From Sepiola atlantica (taxonomy: Eukaryota > Mollusca > Cephalopoda > Sepiida > Sepiolidae), in the NCBI GenBank assembly GCA_963556195.1, contig OY744523.1, forward strand, positions 79,847,997-79,911,996: a DNA stretch of 64,000 nucleotides, given 5' to 3'. Position numbers and translations under genes: made by a program. Below are positions 42,061 to 52,548 of the stretch, piece after piece. Positions within the stretch are counted from its first letter, which is position 1; every line of letters starts with the position of its first letter. The notes beneath the pieces were generated by a model. It had not been told where the DNA came from. It searched no databases and worked only from the letters and a program-made list of their open reading frames with translations.

Positions 42061-42117
42061 TCTGTGTTCCAGTATTGAGTCTACTTTTTGATCATCTTTT
42101 AAATGTCGACGATAATC

Positions 42118-42235
42118 TTAGAATGCAATTTGGGAGATCATTGATGAAAATAAGGAAGAGAGTTGGGCTCAAAATGGGTTCTTGTACTTGGAAATGTTTG
42201 CTCCAAATCTTGTTTCGCAGTTGAATTTTAAGATT
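42118..42235 (-). pseudogene. Short LINE RT fragment (Jockey/CR1-like)
   Basis: The minus strand reads VQEPILSPTLFLIFINDLPN, a good match to the VPQGSxLGPxLFLxxINDLP motif of Jockey/CR1-type reverse transcriptases, with PQG changed. Only about 40 residues are recognisable. Nothing else of the element is visible around it. Confidence 0.65.
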
Positions 42236-42239
42236 TGGG

Positions 42240-43150
42240 TGAAGAAGCTAATCCGTAGTTGAAATATGTATGCACATATGTAGCAAAAAAGTTTGTATGA
42301 ATAAAAATTTATACTAAATATGTTTGTGTATCGAAAAGACGATGTGACACCATTTGCCGATACCGTGTCGTTTTATGCTTGTGTGTATAGCATCCATTCA
42401 TCAACTCTCATATTATCAGAATTATCCGATAATAATCTGTGGATGTTTACATTTCGCCCCAATCGATCGCCACACCCGTTCGAAAAACGCAGAAATGTGA
42501 CGGATGCTTCATGTCGGTCGGCATTTACTAATACCATCGACCGAAACCGGTTTGACAACATCGCTTAAAAATATTTATTTCCTAACAATGGCCACCTTTC
42601 TTTTTTCACTGTCCATTGCTAGTGGGGATCACCAGCACCAAGTTTGATATTTTGCTTTGAAAAGAAAGCAAGGGAGACGAGGTTGGAGGGGGTTCAAATA
42701 TCTTCTTTTAACTGAATCTTGTTGAACACCGAACAAGCCTCATCGTTGTCTCTCGCCAATGGTGTAAATGTCTGTGCAACACTATTTCAGCATTAAATTG
42801 AGAATATTGTTAAACGAGAAATATCCAGATGCTATTAGAATGGAGAGTGTGTGTATGTTGGTCTGTAAACGAAGCATTACCTACGTCACAATTGCCCTCA
42901 TTTTTTGATCCCTTATTTCGATGATTTCATTTTTAAATTTTAATTATCAAGATTGTTCACATCGTTGACTTATCTATTTAACTTTAATAGACAATTTAAT
43001 TGATATACACAACATAAAATCATAGTTCACAATTATTGATCTTTTGTAACTTATTTTGTAATTGATTCTGGGTATTATCTACTTCGAATTCTTCGATTTT
43101 ATTAGCCTTTAACTCCTGCATCTCATTGCATTGGCTGTTTGGAGTGATGA
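42240..43150. other. Unassigned sequence
   Basis: No assigned feature. Overlapping frames at 42,320-42,568 on both strands have no family motif. Confidence 0.5.
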
Positions 43151-43154
43151 GTGA

Positions 43155-43625
43155 GCTACTGCTGAGCTCATAAATACTATCAGCTGAGTCTGCCAGCTGA
43201 GTCTGCCAGCATGTCGGCGATAGAAGTAATATCTACCATTGGTGCTACTATTTGCATTGCACTTTGAGAGTGTTTATCCAGCCACAACCACTGTAGTATT
43301 TTCTCAGACATAGTAATTCGTTTGAGTTGCATCTTCATGTGCCGCAGCAGTTGCAAAGGAGTCCTGTCACTGAGACTGATATTAGTAAACAGGTTTCGTA
43401 GCCTCTTCGGATTGACCCATCTTTTTAATGGTGGTGTCTTTCAGAGTGTCATATGGGTTTGTTTCTGGTACATTGTTGTTCAACAAGTCAGTTACCTTGT
43501 CCCCAACCTTGGGTAGTAATGCTTCCATCACGCTGGCAAACTTGCTTTTCTGCTATGTTAGTTTCCTGATTGAAGATAGGGCCTCCAATTGTGTGAAGCA
43601 GTTTTTTTACATTCGATCTGTTAAA
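43155..43625 (-). pseudogene. Ty3/gypsy gag (capsid) fragment
   Basis: On the minus strand, reading from about 43,620 to 43,155: NCFTQLEALSSIRKLT, SKFASVMEALLPKVGDKVTD, PETNPYDTLKDTTIKKMGQS, then after a frameshift LSDRTPLQLLRHMKMQLKR, LQWLWLDKHSQSAMQIV and ADSADSIYEL. This follows the gypsy capsid pattern: W/CFxQxEAxF, KFxxVxxxLP, Y..LK..., SLGDRxPSQLLRxM, AD.I.E. A 13-bp tandem duplication (CAGCTGAGTCTGC, about 43,181-43,206) causes one of the frameshifts. It belongs to the same broad type as the minus-strand protease/RT piece at 46.6-47.7 kb but lies 3' of it, so it is a separate copy. Confidence 0.75.
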
Positions 43626-43899
43626 AGGTGGTAGACAATAATTTGCAAAAACTTTGAAAATGTCTTTGTGGTCGTTGGCCATTATAAATGTTGTTGAGAA
43701 AAAGAAAAACAAAGGAGAGTTTGTGAAGAGAAAAAGATGATAAAATGTTGGTGAAAAAAAAGGGAGTGATGAACTGCGAGTCGGGGTGTCCGTTAGTAAC
43801 TACGCACATGATGAGGGTTATGGTTACTGTATCTGGGAAAGGGAGTGGGAGGAGGTGTAAAATCTTTGTGCTCAGATTTCTGTTCAACATCTTAAAATA

Positions 43900-44375
43900 A
43901 ATTTGGATCTGTTTGTGGTATGAATACGAAATTTTCCCCTTGCTAAGTATTGCTTGTTACCTGTTAGTGTCACCACTTTGGGGTTTTGTGGAGGCTTAGA
44001 CAGCGTCTGACCAATATATATTTTATCATACAAGCAACGCATACAACAAAGACGATATGTTTAAGATACCACATATATCCAATGCATGCCTAGATAGGTT
44101 CACTCCCAGTTGAATTGTGTGCGTAAAACACATAAGTCCAGTAAAGTCGTAAAAGAGTGTGTGCGTGTGTGTAAAACTGTTAAGGGAATCCGTCTCACAT
44201 ACCTAAACATAAAATCACATATATGTTAGGCACATGTGTTGTCAGACGTACGAGTGACCAGAAGGAGACACCATATAGTCTGTTATGTGAGGCAAAAAAA
44301 TCTTTTTGTGCTTCGGCTTTTATAGTTCCTAATCTTAGCGCTACTTAGTGTTGTGAAAAAGGAGATCATTAAAGG
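43900..44375. other. Unassigned sequence
   Basis: No gene or element assigned between the gag fragment and the minisatellite. Confidence 0.5.
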
Positions 44376-44377
44376 TG

Positions 44378-44755
44378 TATGAATACGTGTGTATGAATAA
44401 GTGTGTATGAATACGTGTGTAGGTGTTATATGTGTGTATGAATACGTGTGTATGAATATGTGTGTAGGCGTTATATGTGTGTATGAATACGTGTGTATGA
44501 ATACGTGTGTAGATGTTATATGTGTGTATGAATACGTGTGTATGAATACGTGTGTAGATGTTATATATGTGTATGAATACATGTGTATGAATACATGTGT
44601 AGATGTTATATGTGTGTATGAATATGTGTGTATGAATACATGTGTATGTGTTATATGTGTATATGAATACGTGTGTATGAATATCTGTGTATGAATATGT
44701 GTGGATGAATATTTGTGTATGAATACGTGTGTATGTGCCATATGTGTATGTGTTA
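44378..44755. repeat. 45-bp minisatellite built from 14-bp subunits
   Basis: Units of GTGTGTATGAATAC repeated twice plus a GTGTGTAGATGTTATAT-type subunit give a 45-bp period, later decaying to shorter forms. Because 45 is divisible by 3, both strands stay open: Cys/Val/Tyr/Asn-rich on plus, His/Thr/Ser/Tyr-rich on minus. These frames are artefacts. The array abuts a LINE fragment, which starts exactly where it ends. Confidence 0.92.
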
Positions 44756-44756
44756 T

Positions 44757-45316
44757 ACTCCTCGGCCTTACATTCACAGGTAACATGAATTGGAACAAAT
44801 ACATAGAAGACATTGCCCAGACTGCTGCAAAGAAAGTTAGATTCCTATACCATGCTAGAAAACGTCTCACACCTGACAGTATCCTATATCTGTACAAAGC
44901 GACCATCCGCCCATGCATTGAGTATTCTTGTCACATCTGGGCTGGTGCACCATCTACTTGTCTCTCCCTCTTAGAAAAGCACCAAAAAAAGTCTTTAATC
45001 TAATAGGTCCCTCACTACCCATCAAGCTCCAGCACCTGTCCCATCGCTGCAATGTTGCATCCTTGTGCTTGTTTTACAAGTACTTCAATGGAATCTGCTC
45101 TGATGAACTTGCTGCTCTGGTGTCCTTTTGACGTAAATATACTCGACTAACATGACAATCAGCTAAATCTCATTAATTCACTGTGGAGATCCCCAGATGC
45201 CGGAGAGCCTTCTGCTCCAATAGCCTCTTTCCTCCTTCCCTGCTTCCCCGACTGTATCGACATGCAGAAAATAAAACTAATGTGAACAAACATCTAGCTG
45301 CACAGCTCCCAATTTA
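44757..45316 (+). pseudogene. LINE RT C-terminal fragment
   Basis: Begins LLGLTFTGNMNWNKYIEDIA and continues AAKKVRFLYHARKRLTPDS, LYKATIRPCIEYSCHIW, then after a frameshift near 45,000 LQHLSHRCNVASLCLFYKYF. These match the LGxxFxxxLxWxxHI, AAKKLGxLxRAR, LYKxxIRPxxEYxSxIW and LxxRRxVASLCLFYKY blocks at the end of Jockey/CR1/RTE-type reverse transcriptases. A weaker tail (VEIPRCRRAFCSNSLFPP, near 45,185-45,235) is also typical. The 5' end is cut by the minisatellite. Confidence 0.85.
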
Positions 45317-45404
45317 GAATGACCCCTAAACTTTTACTCTAATTCTCAGTAGCCCCGTTACATCTATAGTGGCAACTTGCCTTGTTTGGGGTGAACTAAG
45401 TTAG

Positions 45405-46655
45405 GACTTCAGGGTGCAACAATCTTTTCCAAACTGGATCTGACTAAAGCCTTCTACCAGATCCCAGTGGCCACACCTTTCGGATTCTTCCAGTTCAAAC
45501 GCCTTTTGGACTAAGAAACGCTGCCCAACCCTTCCAACGCTTTATTGATAATGTCCTATGACGACAATCCCTGTGTATACGCATACATAGATGACGTCTT
45601 CATAGCAAGCCTGGATGAAGCAACACATGAGCACCATTTACACCAAGATCAATGTAGACAAGTGTATATTCGTCACCAAGCAATTTCAGTTTTTGGGACA
45701 CCAAATTGATGAAGGTGGAATCACACCCCTGCCTGAAAAGGTAGAAGCTGTGCAGCAAGTTCAACCTCCAACCTCACTCCGTCAGTTGCGACGATTCATA
45801 GGACTTGTTAATTACTATCGTCGGTTTATCCCAGACTGTTCCAAGATCCTGTCTTCCCTAACGAATATCTTGCAGAACAAAGGGAGAAGAAAGAAACAAG
45901 CCCTTATACTCATTGCAAGACTGCATGTTCAACACAGTCAAATCCTCATTGACAAACTGCACCAAACTCACCTACCTCACTGACAACGTTCAGGCTACAT
46001 TAACCCTAACAACAGATGCAAGCACATCAGCTGTATGCACGTAACTACATCAGGAGATTAATAACACCAAGGTATCCATATCTTTCTTCTCCGCCAAATA
46101 AAGTCCAGATAAGATGCATTTTCTAGGGAACTCCTAGCAATTAAACATTTCAAGCAGGTAAACAATTCATCATTTACACAGACCACAAGCCATTAACATA
46201 TGCATTATCTTCACGTCCGGACAAATACTCACCCAGAGAATCTCGTCACCTAAACTATAATCACAGTTCTCAACTGAAATTCAATATATCAAAGGTGACC
46301 AGAACATTGTAGTTGATGCCTTTTCTCGGCCAGACACAAACTCCATCACCTAGGACTTTCTTAGTCACGATTTGCTGGCACAAGAACAAGCATCAGACAC
46401 CACCTTGCAACAAACTCTTCAAAGCACTTCCTTGAAACTTGCTCCTGTACCAACCCCTTTCAGAGACAAAAAAGTCTATTGCGACACAACAACACCCACA
46501 CCCAGGCCTTACGTCCCACCTTCACTGCGACAACGCATATTTGATCATTTTCATTCACTCTCTCACCCCAGCAAAAGAGCCACACTGAAAATGATCGGTG
46601 ACAGATTTGTATGGCCGGGGATGAACAAAGATGTCAGTTGTATGAAAAGGTAGTG
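45405..46655 (+). pseudogene. Ty3/gypsy RT-RNase H-integrase fragment
   Basis: Frames spread over three phases. RT begins ATIFSKLDLTKAFYQIPVAT (near 45,410) and a degraded VYTHTxMTSS block stands where YIDDVLIAS should be (near 45,580). Then FLGHQIDEGGITPLPEKVEA (near 45,690-45,750) and LRRFIGLVNYYRRFIPD follow. RNase H is decayed but retains a TTDAS-type start (near 46,010) and GDQNIVVDAFSR (near 46,295-46,330). The integrase start has HSLSHPSKRATLKMI...FVWPGM (near 46,550-46,620), the HHCC zinc-finger region, and breaks off at about 46,650. A minus-strand gypsy fragment begins at the same point, so the two are joined tail to tail. Confidence 0.9.
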
Positions 46656-47700
46656 AGATCTCAGTTCTATTTGATGGTAATAGGAATTTAGGTTGATTTT
46701 CTGAGAACATTTTTGCGTTGTCCATTTCACTCAGTAACTGTTCGACTGTTGGTATTTGATAGCGAGTGCGTTTCACTGCTTTGTTTGATACACATATGTC
46801 GGCACATATCCTAATGTCTCAGTTTGGTTTCGGTGCTGATACTAACAAGGAGACCCACGGTGTGTGTCCCTCCACTCTTTCGATAATATCATTTTCTAGC
46901 ATTTCCTTGATCTTTTTTCTACTACTTGTTGGATATGAAATGGTGTCTGTCTTGGTGGTTGTGCAACAGATACAACATTATCGTCTATTATAATCTTGAG
47001 TTGGAAAATGTTCATCCTTCCTAATCCTTTTAATGAAGGTAGATATCGATCTAGAATTTATTTTGTTGTTTTCGGGATTCTATTTGTTGCAATCGATTTT
47101 ACCTGTGGGATGGTTATTAACCCTACTTCGATAATGGCCCGCTTACTTCATATATTACCACCTTGATATGCCTTTGGAATGAATACTTTGTGGGCTTTTC
47201 TTTTAGGAGCGAAGAATTCTCCTATTATTGATGTCTGCCATGTCGTCCGAGAGTGTTTTGGTTGCATATGTGAACAAACAGTCCATAATGTGAAAGGAAA
47301 TTGGCATCTTAACACTTGCTTGCATAAATTTCCAGACAAAATTCCGGCAGAGTCCTAAATTTAGAGTAAGATCCTTAGTGCCGTACGTCTGGATGTTTAA
47401 GCCGTTTGCTGATCGCAGTTTGAACGTGGAAGGGATATGTTGGCGCCCAGATGGTGGGATAACACTTATGTCTGCACAGCTATCCACTAGAAATGTGTAA
47501 TCGCTGTTGCGGTCCGTCACATAAAACAAGTTGCAATTACTGGCTGGAATGGAAGTTTCCCTATTGCTTGTAGTTGCAGGTTTTTTTACATTTCCTGGCA
47601 AAATTTAAAATGCTACCCTTATGTTGGCAGTAAGAGGATCTCTCTCTGCTACAACTCTTATGTTGCCTGCCTCGGGACTGTGAACGACTTCTCAGCTCCC
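46640..47700 (-). pseudogene. Ty3/gypsy nucleocapsid-protease-RT fragment
   Basis: From 47,700 downwards on the minus strand: an Arg/Ser-rich segment and a damaged zinc knuckle (near 47,600-47,640), then protease with YTFLVDSCADISVIPPSGRQ (near 47,450-47,510). The usual DTGA is DSCA here, so catalysis would be lost. RT follows: KIIIDDNVVSVAQPPRQTPF (near 46,960-47,020), ILSK/IIERVEGHTPWVSLLV across a frameshift, ICADICVSNKAVKRTRYQIP, VEQLLSEMDNAKMFS and YYHQIEL (near 46,660). These are the ordered N-terminal motifs of gypsy RT. The fragment stops just before the catalytic box, at the junction with the plus-strand fragment. Confidence 0.88.
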
Positions 47701-48374
47701 TGTTTTGGGTTTGGAAGGATTTCAGCATGGACTTCAGTTCAACTCTTGCAACTCGCTGTAACTCGCCGAGACTTCAAACAAATCGTTAGTAACATTAGTA
47801 GCCATAGTGAACGTTGAAAAGGGAAGAGTTTTCTCTCTGATTTCAATGGGACCGTTAAAGATAAATCTCACGGAATAAAATGAAAATAATCGACTTCTTA
47901 GCTCAGTCAAAAATAATGCGACTCACAGCTCACTGGCAGTTTTCTCTCCCTCCTCTTCTTTTTTGTTCTTTTCGTTCTGCTTTTGACAACATCAAGTTCA
48001 GATTAATCCAATCCCAACAATATTTATTCATTAATAAAAAATATTAACAAAATGCGGCACACGGCCAAAATGGGGACAGGGAAAAGGTGTGTCATAACTA
48101 TCATTTGCTAACTAATCTAAGTTAGCTAGTTTCATTCACGACAATCATGCACCAAAATACCACATTTATACTTTACACTCATACTCCATTCATCAAAAGA
48201 ATATATACTTAAAACCCATATGCATATAATATGCAACAGGGGATTTGGACGATAAAAATTTTATGTACATAAAATATATGAAAAATATATACAAAGAAAA
48301 AAATCCCATGTTAGTAAAAAAGCCCCCCCCCCTATTTCTAAATTGTGGCAGATTTGCATGTCGAAAATAAAAGT
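47701..48374. other. Unassigned sequence
   Basis: No motif identified. A run of 10 C lies near 48,323-48,332. The part next to 48,375 may be genomic flank of the Tx1-like LINE 3' end. Confidence 0.45.
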
Positions 48375-48438
48375 GATGCAGGCTCCTATGCTTTATTAAC
48401 TTCACCCCCTTCGAAAATTTCGAAGGGTGACCTGCATC
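48375..48438 (-). promoter_or_regulatory. Stem-loop near the 3' end of a LINE
   Basis: GATGCAGG (48,375-48,382) pairs with CCTGCATC (48,431-48,438). Nested inside is an almost perfect stem, CACCCCCTTCGAAA against TTTCGAAGGGTG (about 48,402-48,430). On the minus strand this lies about 330 bp downstream of the stop of the Tx1-like LINE and is followed by TTAATAAAGC. Some LINE reverse transcriptases recognise a 3'-UTR hairpin in their own RNA; that role here is inferred. Confidence 0.5.
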
Positions 48439-48765
48439 TCTGACAAATCAAGCACTCTTTTACCTAAGCGGAGACGTGAGTAGGGAATTAACACCTTAAA
48501 GTATAAAAACAATTCTAGTGGGAGTAACAAAAATAAAAAAGTGGGCCTAATGAAATCATTCATACACTAGCTAAATTATGAACTAAAATTAACCAATAAC
48601 AGGTCAACTAGACTAGTTCTAAACAAGTCATAATTAACGTTCATTTCTGAAACGCAAAATCCTCTACCTAAGGTACGTCTAAATAGCACTCAAGTCTAGC
48701 TACTGTCAGTCGTCACAGCCACGCAACTCTCACCCACCTTTCATCAAAACCTGTCAGAGGGAGTT

Positions 48766-49850
48766 TCACCTCTCGGCTCTAATGCAGATTTTCAGGTAGT
48801 ATTTGAAAATTTGAATAAAGCCGAGACGTCTTTCATATGTGTTGACGCCTCTCATAATGGCTAGCAAGCTCAGAAACACAAAACGTTTTTGCCTATCCGT
48901 TGTCGGAGCCCAATTGATACATACATCAAAAAGTTCCAGGTCGAAAGACGTCACGTTCCGTATGCGGACCATAAGACCCGCAAAAAACCTAATCAGTGGG
49001 ACAATGATGCGGCAATGAAAGAAGGCGTGACTCACCATCTCATGTTCGTCATTATATCGGATATAAATTGGTGAATGAAGTTTCTTGCCGACCCAGAGTG
49101 CATTTCTTATCATCAGCCAGGCCAGAGATGATTCGTCATTATCAAAGCATCCTAACCCAGGCGCCACAGGCAAATTGAGCGTAGCCCCCACCCTTGCCAA
49201 ACTGAGTCCCTTAACCCTATCATCTTGAATAGGTCCGCTCAGCATAACCCGATATAATGCCTTTCGGGACAACAGCCGTAAGAGGAACTTCAAAGCCTGT
49301 CGACACTCACGATAAAAGCAGCAGTCGCCTCGGAGCAACCTGTGTGCCTTCCCCTCATCCAAGTGCACACATTTTAAAGCCGGAAAGGCTTTCTTAGTGT
49401 CTTCTTTCTAGAAGTCACCGTTTCCCTCACGAGGTGTACACATTCGATCCAGGTAATATAGCCGAAGTGTATGTTGACGAATCTCAATGCTTGGCATACC
49501 CAGCCCATCTTCAGAAGGATGTACATAACAGATCTCGCGCCGAACCATAAGGGCTCTATCAAGCCACAAGAACTAGAAAAGAGCCCACTGCACTTCAAGC
49601 AGTGTGTCCGATGGGGGTGGAAGTATTGATAGGCGATATAGGATGATCGGGTAAATGTGTAAGACACACACATCCGTTCTCCCATTTAATAAAAGATTTC
49701 TACGGATCTACAAAGCAGCTTCGGCCAGAATCGCTTTCAATACTTATGATCAATTTTTTTCCAGCTGAATATAAGGACCAAACCAGACGCTGAGTAGTTT
49801 GCAAGGCCCATCAGTCCAGCTAAAGGTCTCTGTAGGGATATACCCTTCCA
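48766..49850 (-). pseudogene. Tx1/L1-like LINE ORF2 C-terminal part
   Basis: A 200-codon open frame (49,368-48,766) continues upstream in the same frame through two stops to about 49,690. The upstream part reads LYRLSILPPPSDTLLEVQWA, an F-stop-FLWLDR segment, EDGLGMPSIEIRQHTLRLYY and DRMCTPREGNGDF. Still further upstream, near 49,790, is LLSVWFGPYIQLEKN. These match the region after the RT catalytic box in Tx1/L1 elements (WFG, LPPP, FLW, GGLGMPxI). The 200-codon part contains DEHEMVSHAFFHC, the Cys/His zinc-binding segment at the end of such ORF2 proteins. A 3' region of about 330 bp leads to a stem-loop at 48,375-48,438. Two in-frame stops and one upstream frameshift make it inactive, but it is less decayed than its neighbours. 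Confidence 0.85.
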
Positions 49851-50225
49851 GGCATTAATGGAATTTCAATGAATGCTTTCTTGTTGAGCAAAATTTCGAA
49901 TGTTCATCCGATACAAATGTTCGTCAAAGGCGACCAACGTTTTGTCTCCGTATTTTATGAGCTAGGCAGCTAGATGTTCTCTTTCTATGTGAAATGGTTT
50001 GAGACGGACGTCCTTCAACGTCCTAAGTATTCCATACGAAGGATATGGTCACTGGTTATGATCACCGTCTGGGACAGCGACAGACATTCCTCTGGGTTGG
50101 CAAATGTGGTAGCCCCTACACTTTATAATTCTTTGGAAGACGATGCCTTAATGTCAAAATTAGTTTTGTGACAGAAAAAAAATCGCATTACGTTAAGCAT
50201 TTTAAAATGTTACCACTGGTTTCAT
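49851..50225. other. Unassigned sequence
   Basis: A 65-codon plus-strand frame (49,974-50,171) has no recognised motif. It may be eroded retroelement sequence, but I cannot support a call. Confidence 0.45.
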
Positions 50226-50229
50226 ATGT

Positions 50230-50513
50230 GATGTTGTTAATTTTAGGTTGTTGTGTTTTTATGTTGATAGCTTCCAGTATTTTTAATTTGTTTTTAAATT
50301 GGTTTCGGAATGTATAATTTTAGTGTTATTAACTAGGGCAGTGATTTTTTTTGTAGATGTGGGTTAATTGAGCTAGAGTTTACAAGATGCATGGTGAGGC
50401 GGCGGGATAGAGTAGTGCTTGTAAAACCAATGTAGCTATTAGCTTTATTATTATTAAATAAAAAGGTATAATTAAACAGACGAATTCTGTTATTTTTAAT
50501 AATGTTTGCATAT
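50230..50513 (-). pseudogene. Penelope-like element GIY-YIG endonuclease fragment
   Basis: The minus strand encodes NSYIGFTSTTLSRRLTMHL (near 50,380-50,440). It corresponds to the Y-[IV]-G-x-T-x-x-x-L-x-x-R-L core of PLE GIY-YIG endonucleases. After a frameshift it continues to KILEAINIKTQQPKINN (near 50,230-50,285), the conserved ILEA..I...KP.IN tail of the domain. Its N-terminal side is interrupted by an AT microsatellite (50,510-50,534). No RT domain is left. A hammerhead-like motif lies upstream on the same strand at 50,617-50,651. Confidence 0.8.
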
Positions 50514-50534
50514 ATATATATATATATATATATA
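50510..50534. repeat. (AT)n microsatellite
   Basis: Short AT run within the PLE fragment. Confidence 0.9.
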
Positions 50535-50616
50535 TGAAGAAAGGTGGGGATAAAATGATCTGACGTAATGTAAAAGTAAAAAAAGAAAGCCAAAACCTAT
50601 GTGATTTATGTATTCA

Positions 50617-50651
50617 TCAACGTTTCGTCTTTATTAAAATACTTCCTCAGG
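50617..50651 (-). ncRNA. Hammerhead-like motif near PLE fragment
   Basis: The minus strand reads CTGAGGA, a weak 10-16-nt stem II candidate (GTATTT/AAAGAC), then GAAACGTTGATG. The order CUGANGA, stem II, GAAA, and the ACGAAACGTTG string, resemble the minimal hammerheads described in Penelope-like elements. The position beside a PLE endonuclease on the same strand supports it. The stem is weak and contains a mismatch, so this is tentative. Confidence 0.35.
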
Positions 50652-50790
50652 ATGAAGAAAGCAATGTAGAAAAATCATACAGAATATTAATTTTGATATG
50701 TCAGAAAGTGTCCAGACTTCGGCATGGCTGTTGGCGTCAACAAGCAGACGACGAAAAACATGATTTTGGTAGTAGTGTTATCAGCCGTGG

Positions 50791-52047
50791 TCAGTTTCCA
50801 TGAACCTGAGAAAATAGGGAAATCACCTTTTTAGGACTGTCGCACAAAGGAGTAGTATGCGCTTTAGAAGTACACAATTTATTTTGAAGAAAAAAATATA
50901 TATAGGAAGTGATAGGTGATTTGCTCTGGAGTCCCAGATAATTCTCACTTTTATGTTTAAAGTTGGAACATCCAGTACATAATTTTAATTGCTTGCACCT
51001 CTCAATCCTGGCTTCATATGACGAAAACTTGGAGCATTTTAACACGGAGTTGCCATGTGCTTTACAAAGTTTGCAATATATTCCCGAAGAGCTTGTTGAG
51101 AAATTCTGTAAAGCAGCATCTCCATTCTTTTTTTCATAAGCCTTGGCCTGGCCTTTATCATTTTTTGAATTACTTTATGTAAACCGAAAATGTTTTTTGT
51201 TTCTGTACAGAGAACGAATTGCATCATTGTAATGATCAAATATTTGTGTAAAGGAAGAGTAGTTCGTGCCCACTCTGTGGTTAATTTCCCTGGCAATTTT
51301 TCAAATCTTCAAAAAAAATCTATCCGATATGAAGTTTGTAATTCAGACAAATCCGCTCTGACTTAAGCAAGGTATTGTTTCACAGACACAAATTCAGGGT
51401 CATATTGAGGAGAAGTAGTAATAGTCTGTTTGAATATCTCATTTATTATAAAGGGAACATCCAAGAATTATTTGGTTAGCAAGTCCACAGCCACAGTGTA
51501 ATTGTCATCTTCCAAGGAAACCAATTGTAAAGCATAGTCACTCAAATATCCCTTTAATAAGGCCAATTTTGTTTGGCCGGATTTAACAGTGTCAGTGCAG
51601 TTTTTGAATTGAGCAATAAAGTTTTTATATTAAAACTTGGAGGGGTTGATCCCACTAAAGGTTGCACACTGCAATTTGGGGATAGAGAGAAAGGGTACAG
51701 GGACAGTCTCATTTTTCTCCGAAGTGAAGAATTCTTGAACAGAGTTTTCAATGTCGACAAGACGATCATTAATACAAGCTCGAAAGCCAATCTCCTTCTT
51801 CTGCTCTTCCACAAAGCCACACTCTCCTAAATTAAGTTCTGCCTATACACAATCCTTTAATTTTATCATTCAAGGAACGAACTTTCACAAGCAATTGTTT
51901 AATGATGCTCTCTTCTTCCTGAAAGTTCCTTTTTCTCGATCCTTCATGCTGTTCCAACATCTCTATGTTAAGGGTAATATCGTCCTTTAAAATATTTCTG
52001 AAATACACGAGCGCCTGTACACCTTTCAAAGCCTTGAAATTTTCCAT
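50791..52047 (-). pseudogene. BEL/Pao-type LTR retrotransposon gag fragment
   Basis: The minus strand begins MENFKALKGVQALVYFRN with a polar helix-rich segment, then LPKLQCATFSGINPSKF-type sequence (the track IPKLQCATFSGINPSKF, near 51,630-51,690), KNFIAQFKNCTDTVKSGQTK, LLKGYLSDYALQLVSLEDDN and AVDLLTK (near 51,480). This is the DUF1759-type order P-K-L-x-x-x-x-F-x-G ... F...F...V.....K...L...L.G.A. The 3' part (51,045-50,791) carries CKQLKLCTGCSNFKHKSE, a damaged C-x2-C-x3-H zinc knuckle, and later SHTTPLCD-like AHTTPLCDSPKKVISL. Several frameshifts are present, and no protease or RT was found downstream on this strand. Confidence 0.75.
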
Positions 52048-52128
52048 TTTACATGTTTAAATACACTCTTTTGGGGAATGGGTCAAAGAGTTCGTTTGCC
52101 TTAGAAGATAAAAGTGTGGCTGAAATGG

Positions 52129-52129
<1 letters not shown>

Positions 52130-52179
<50 letters not shown>
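52130..52179. repeat. (AT)n microsatellite
   Basis: Uninterrupted AT run of about 24 units. Confidence 0.97.
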
Positions 52180-52181
<2 letters not shown>

Positions 52182-52399
52182 TTTTTCACTTAGAAGATAG
52201 ATTATTCAGTGAAGACCGGAATTAGGCCAATAAAAACAAGCTCGATGATACTCGATTATAGGGTACAGAGCATTTATATGTGATTTTTTGAAGGCTTGCC
52301 AAAGCATTCCGTTCAGGAGACCAATCATCACCACAAAAGACTTTTTCTTTCAAAGATTATTTATTTATCATATATATTCAAATTAAAGAGTTTTTTCCT

Positions 52400-52447
52400 A
52401 CACGTGTTTCACTACCAAGCAGGTCCTTGCTTGGCAGATCATCAGGG
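52400..52447 (-). ncRNA. Hammerhead-ribozyme-like hairpin beside a Penelope-like element
   Basis: The minus strand reads CTGATGA, then a 10-bp stem II (CTGCCAAGCA pairing with TGCTTGGTAG, one G-U wobble) with an AGGACC loop, then T-GAAAC-ACGTGTA. The complete CUGAUGA...GAAA core is present, with stem II bounded by a U-U mismatch. A minimal stem III and a GUA triplet (H at the cleavage site) follow. PLEs are known to carry hammerheads. Here the motif is antisense to the plus-strand PLE coding fragment starting 100 bp away, so it may belong to another unit. Activity not tested. Confidence 0.5.
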
Positions 52448-52548
52448 AAATTAAGATCCTGGAATAAGTGTTACAACAACCGACAATACACAATGTGGTG
52501 TTGCCTTAATTGAGGTCACTTAAGAAGAGGAGAAGAAAATATGTATAA

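Noticed and set aside
42320..42568. Possible exon with frames on both strands
   Set aside because: No splice context, motif or conservation can be judged from sequence alone.
44283..44918. 211-codon minus-strand frame rich in His, Thr, Ser and Tyr
   Set aside because: Minus-strand shadow of the 45-bp minisatellite and the plus-strand LINE fragment.
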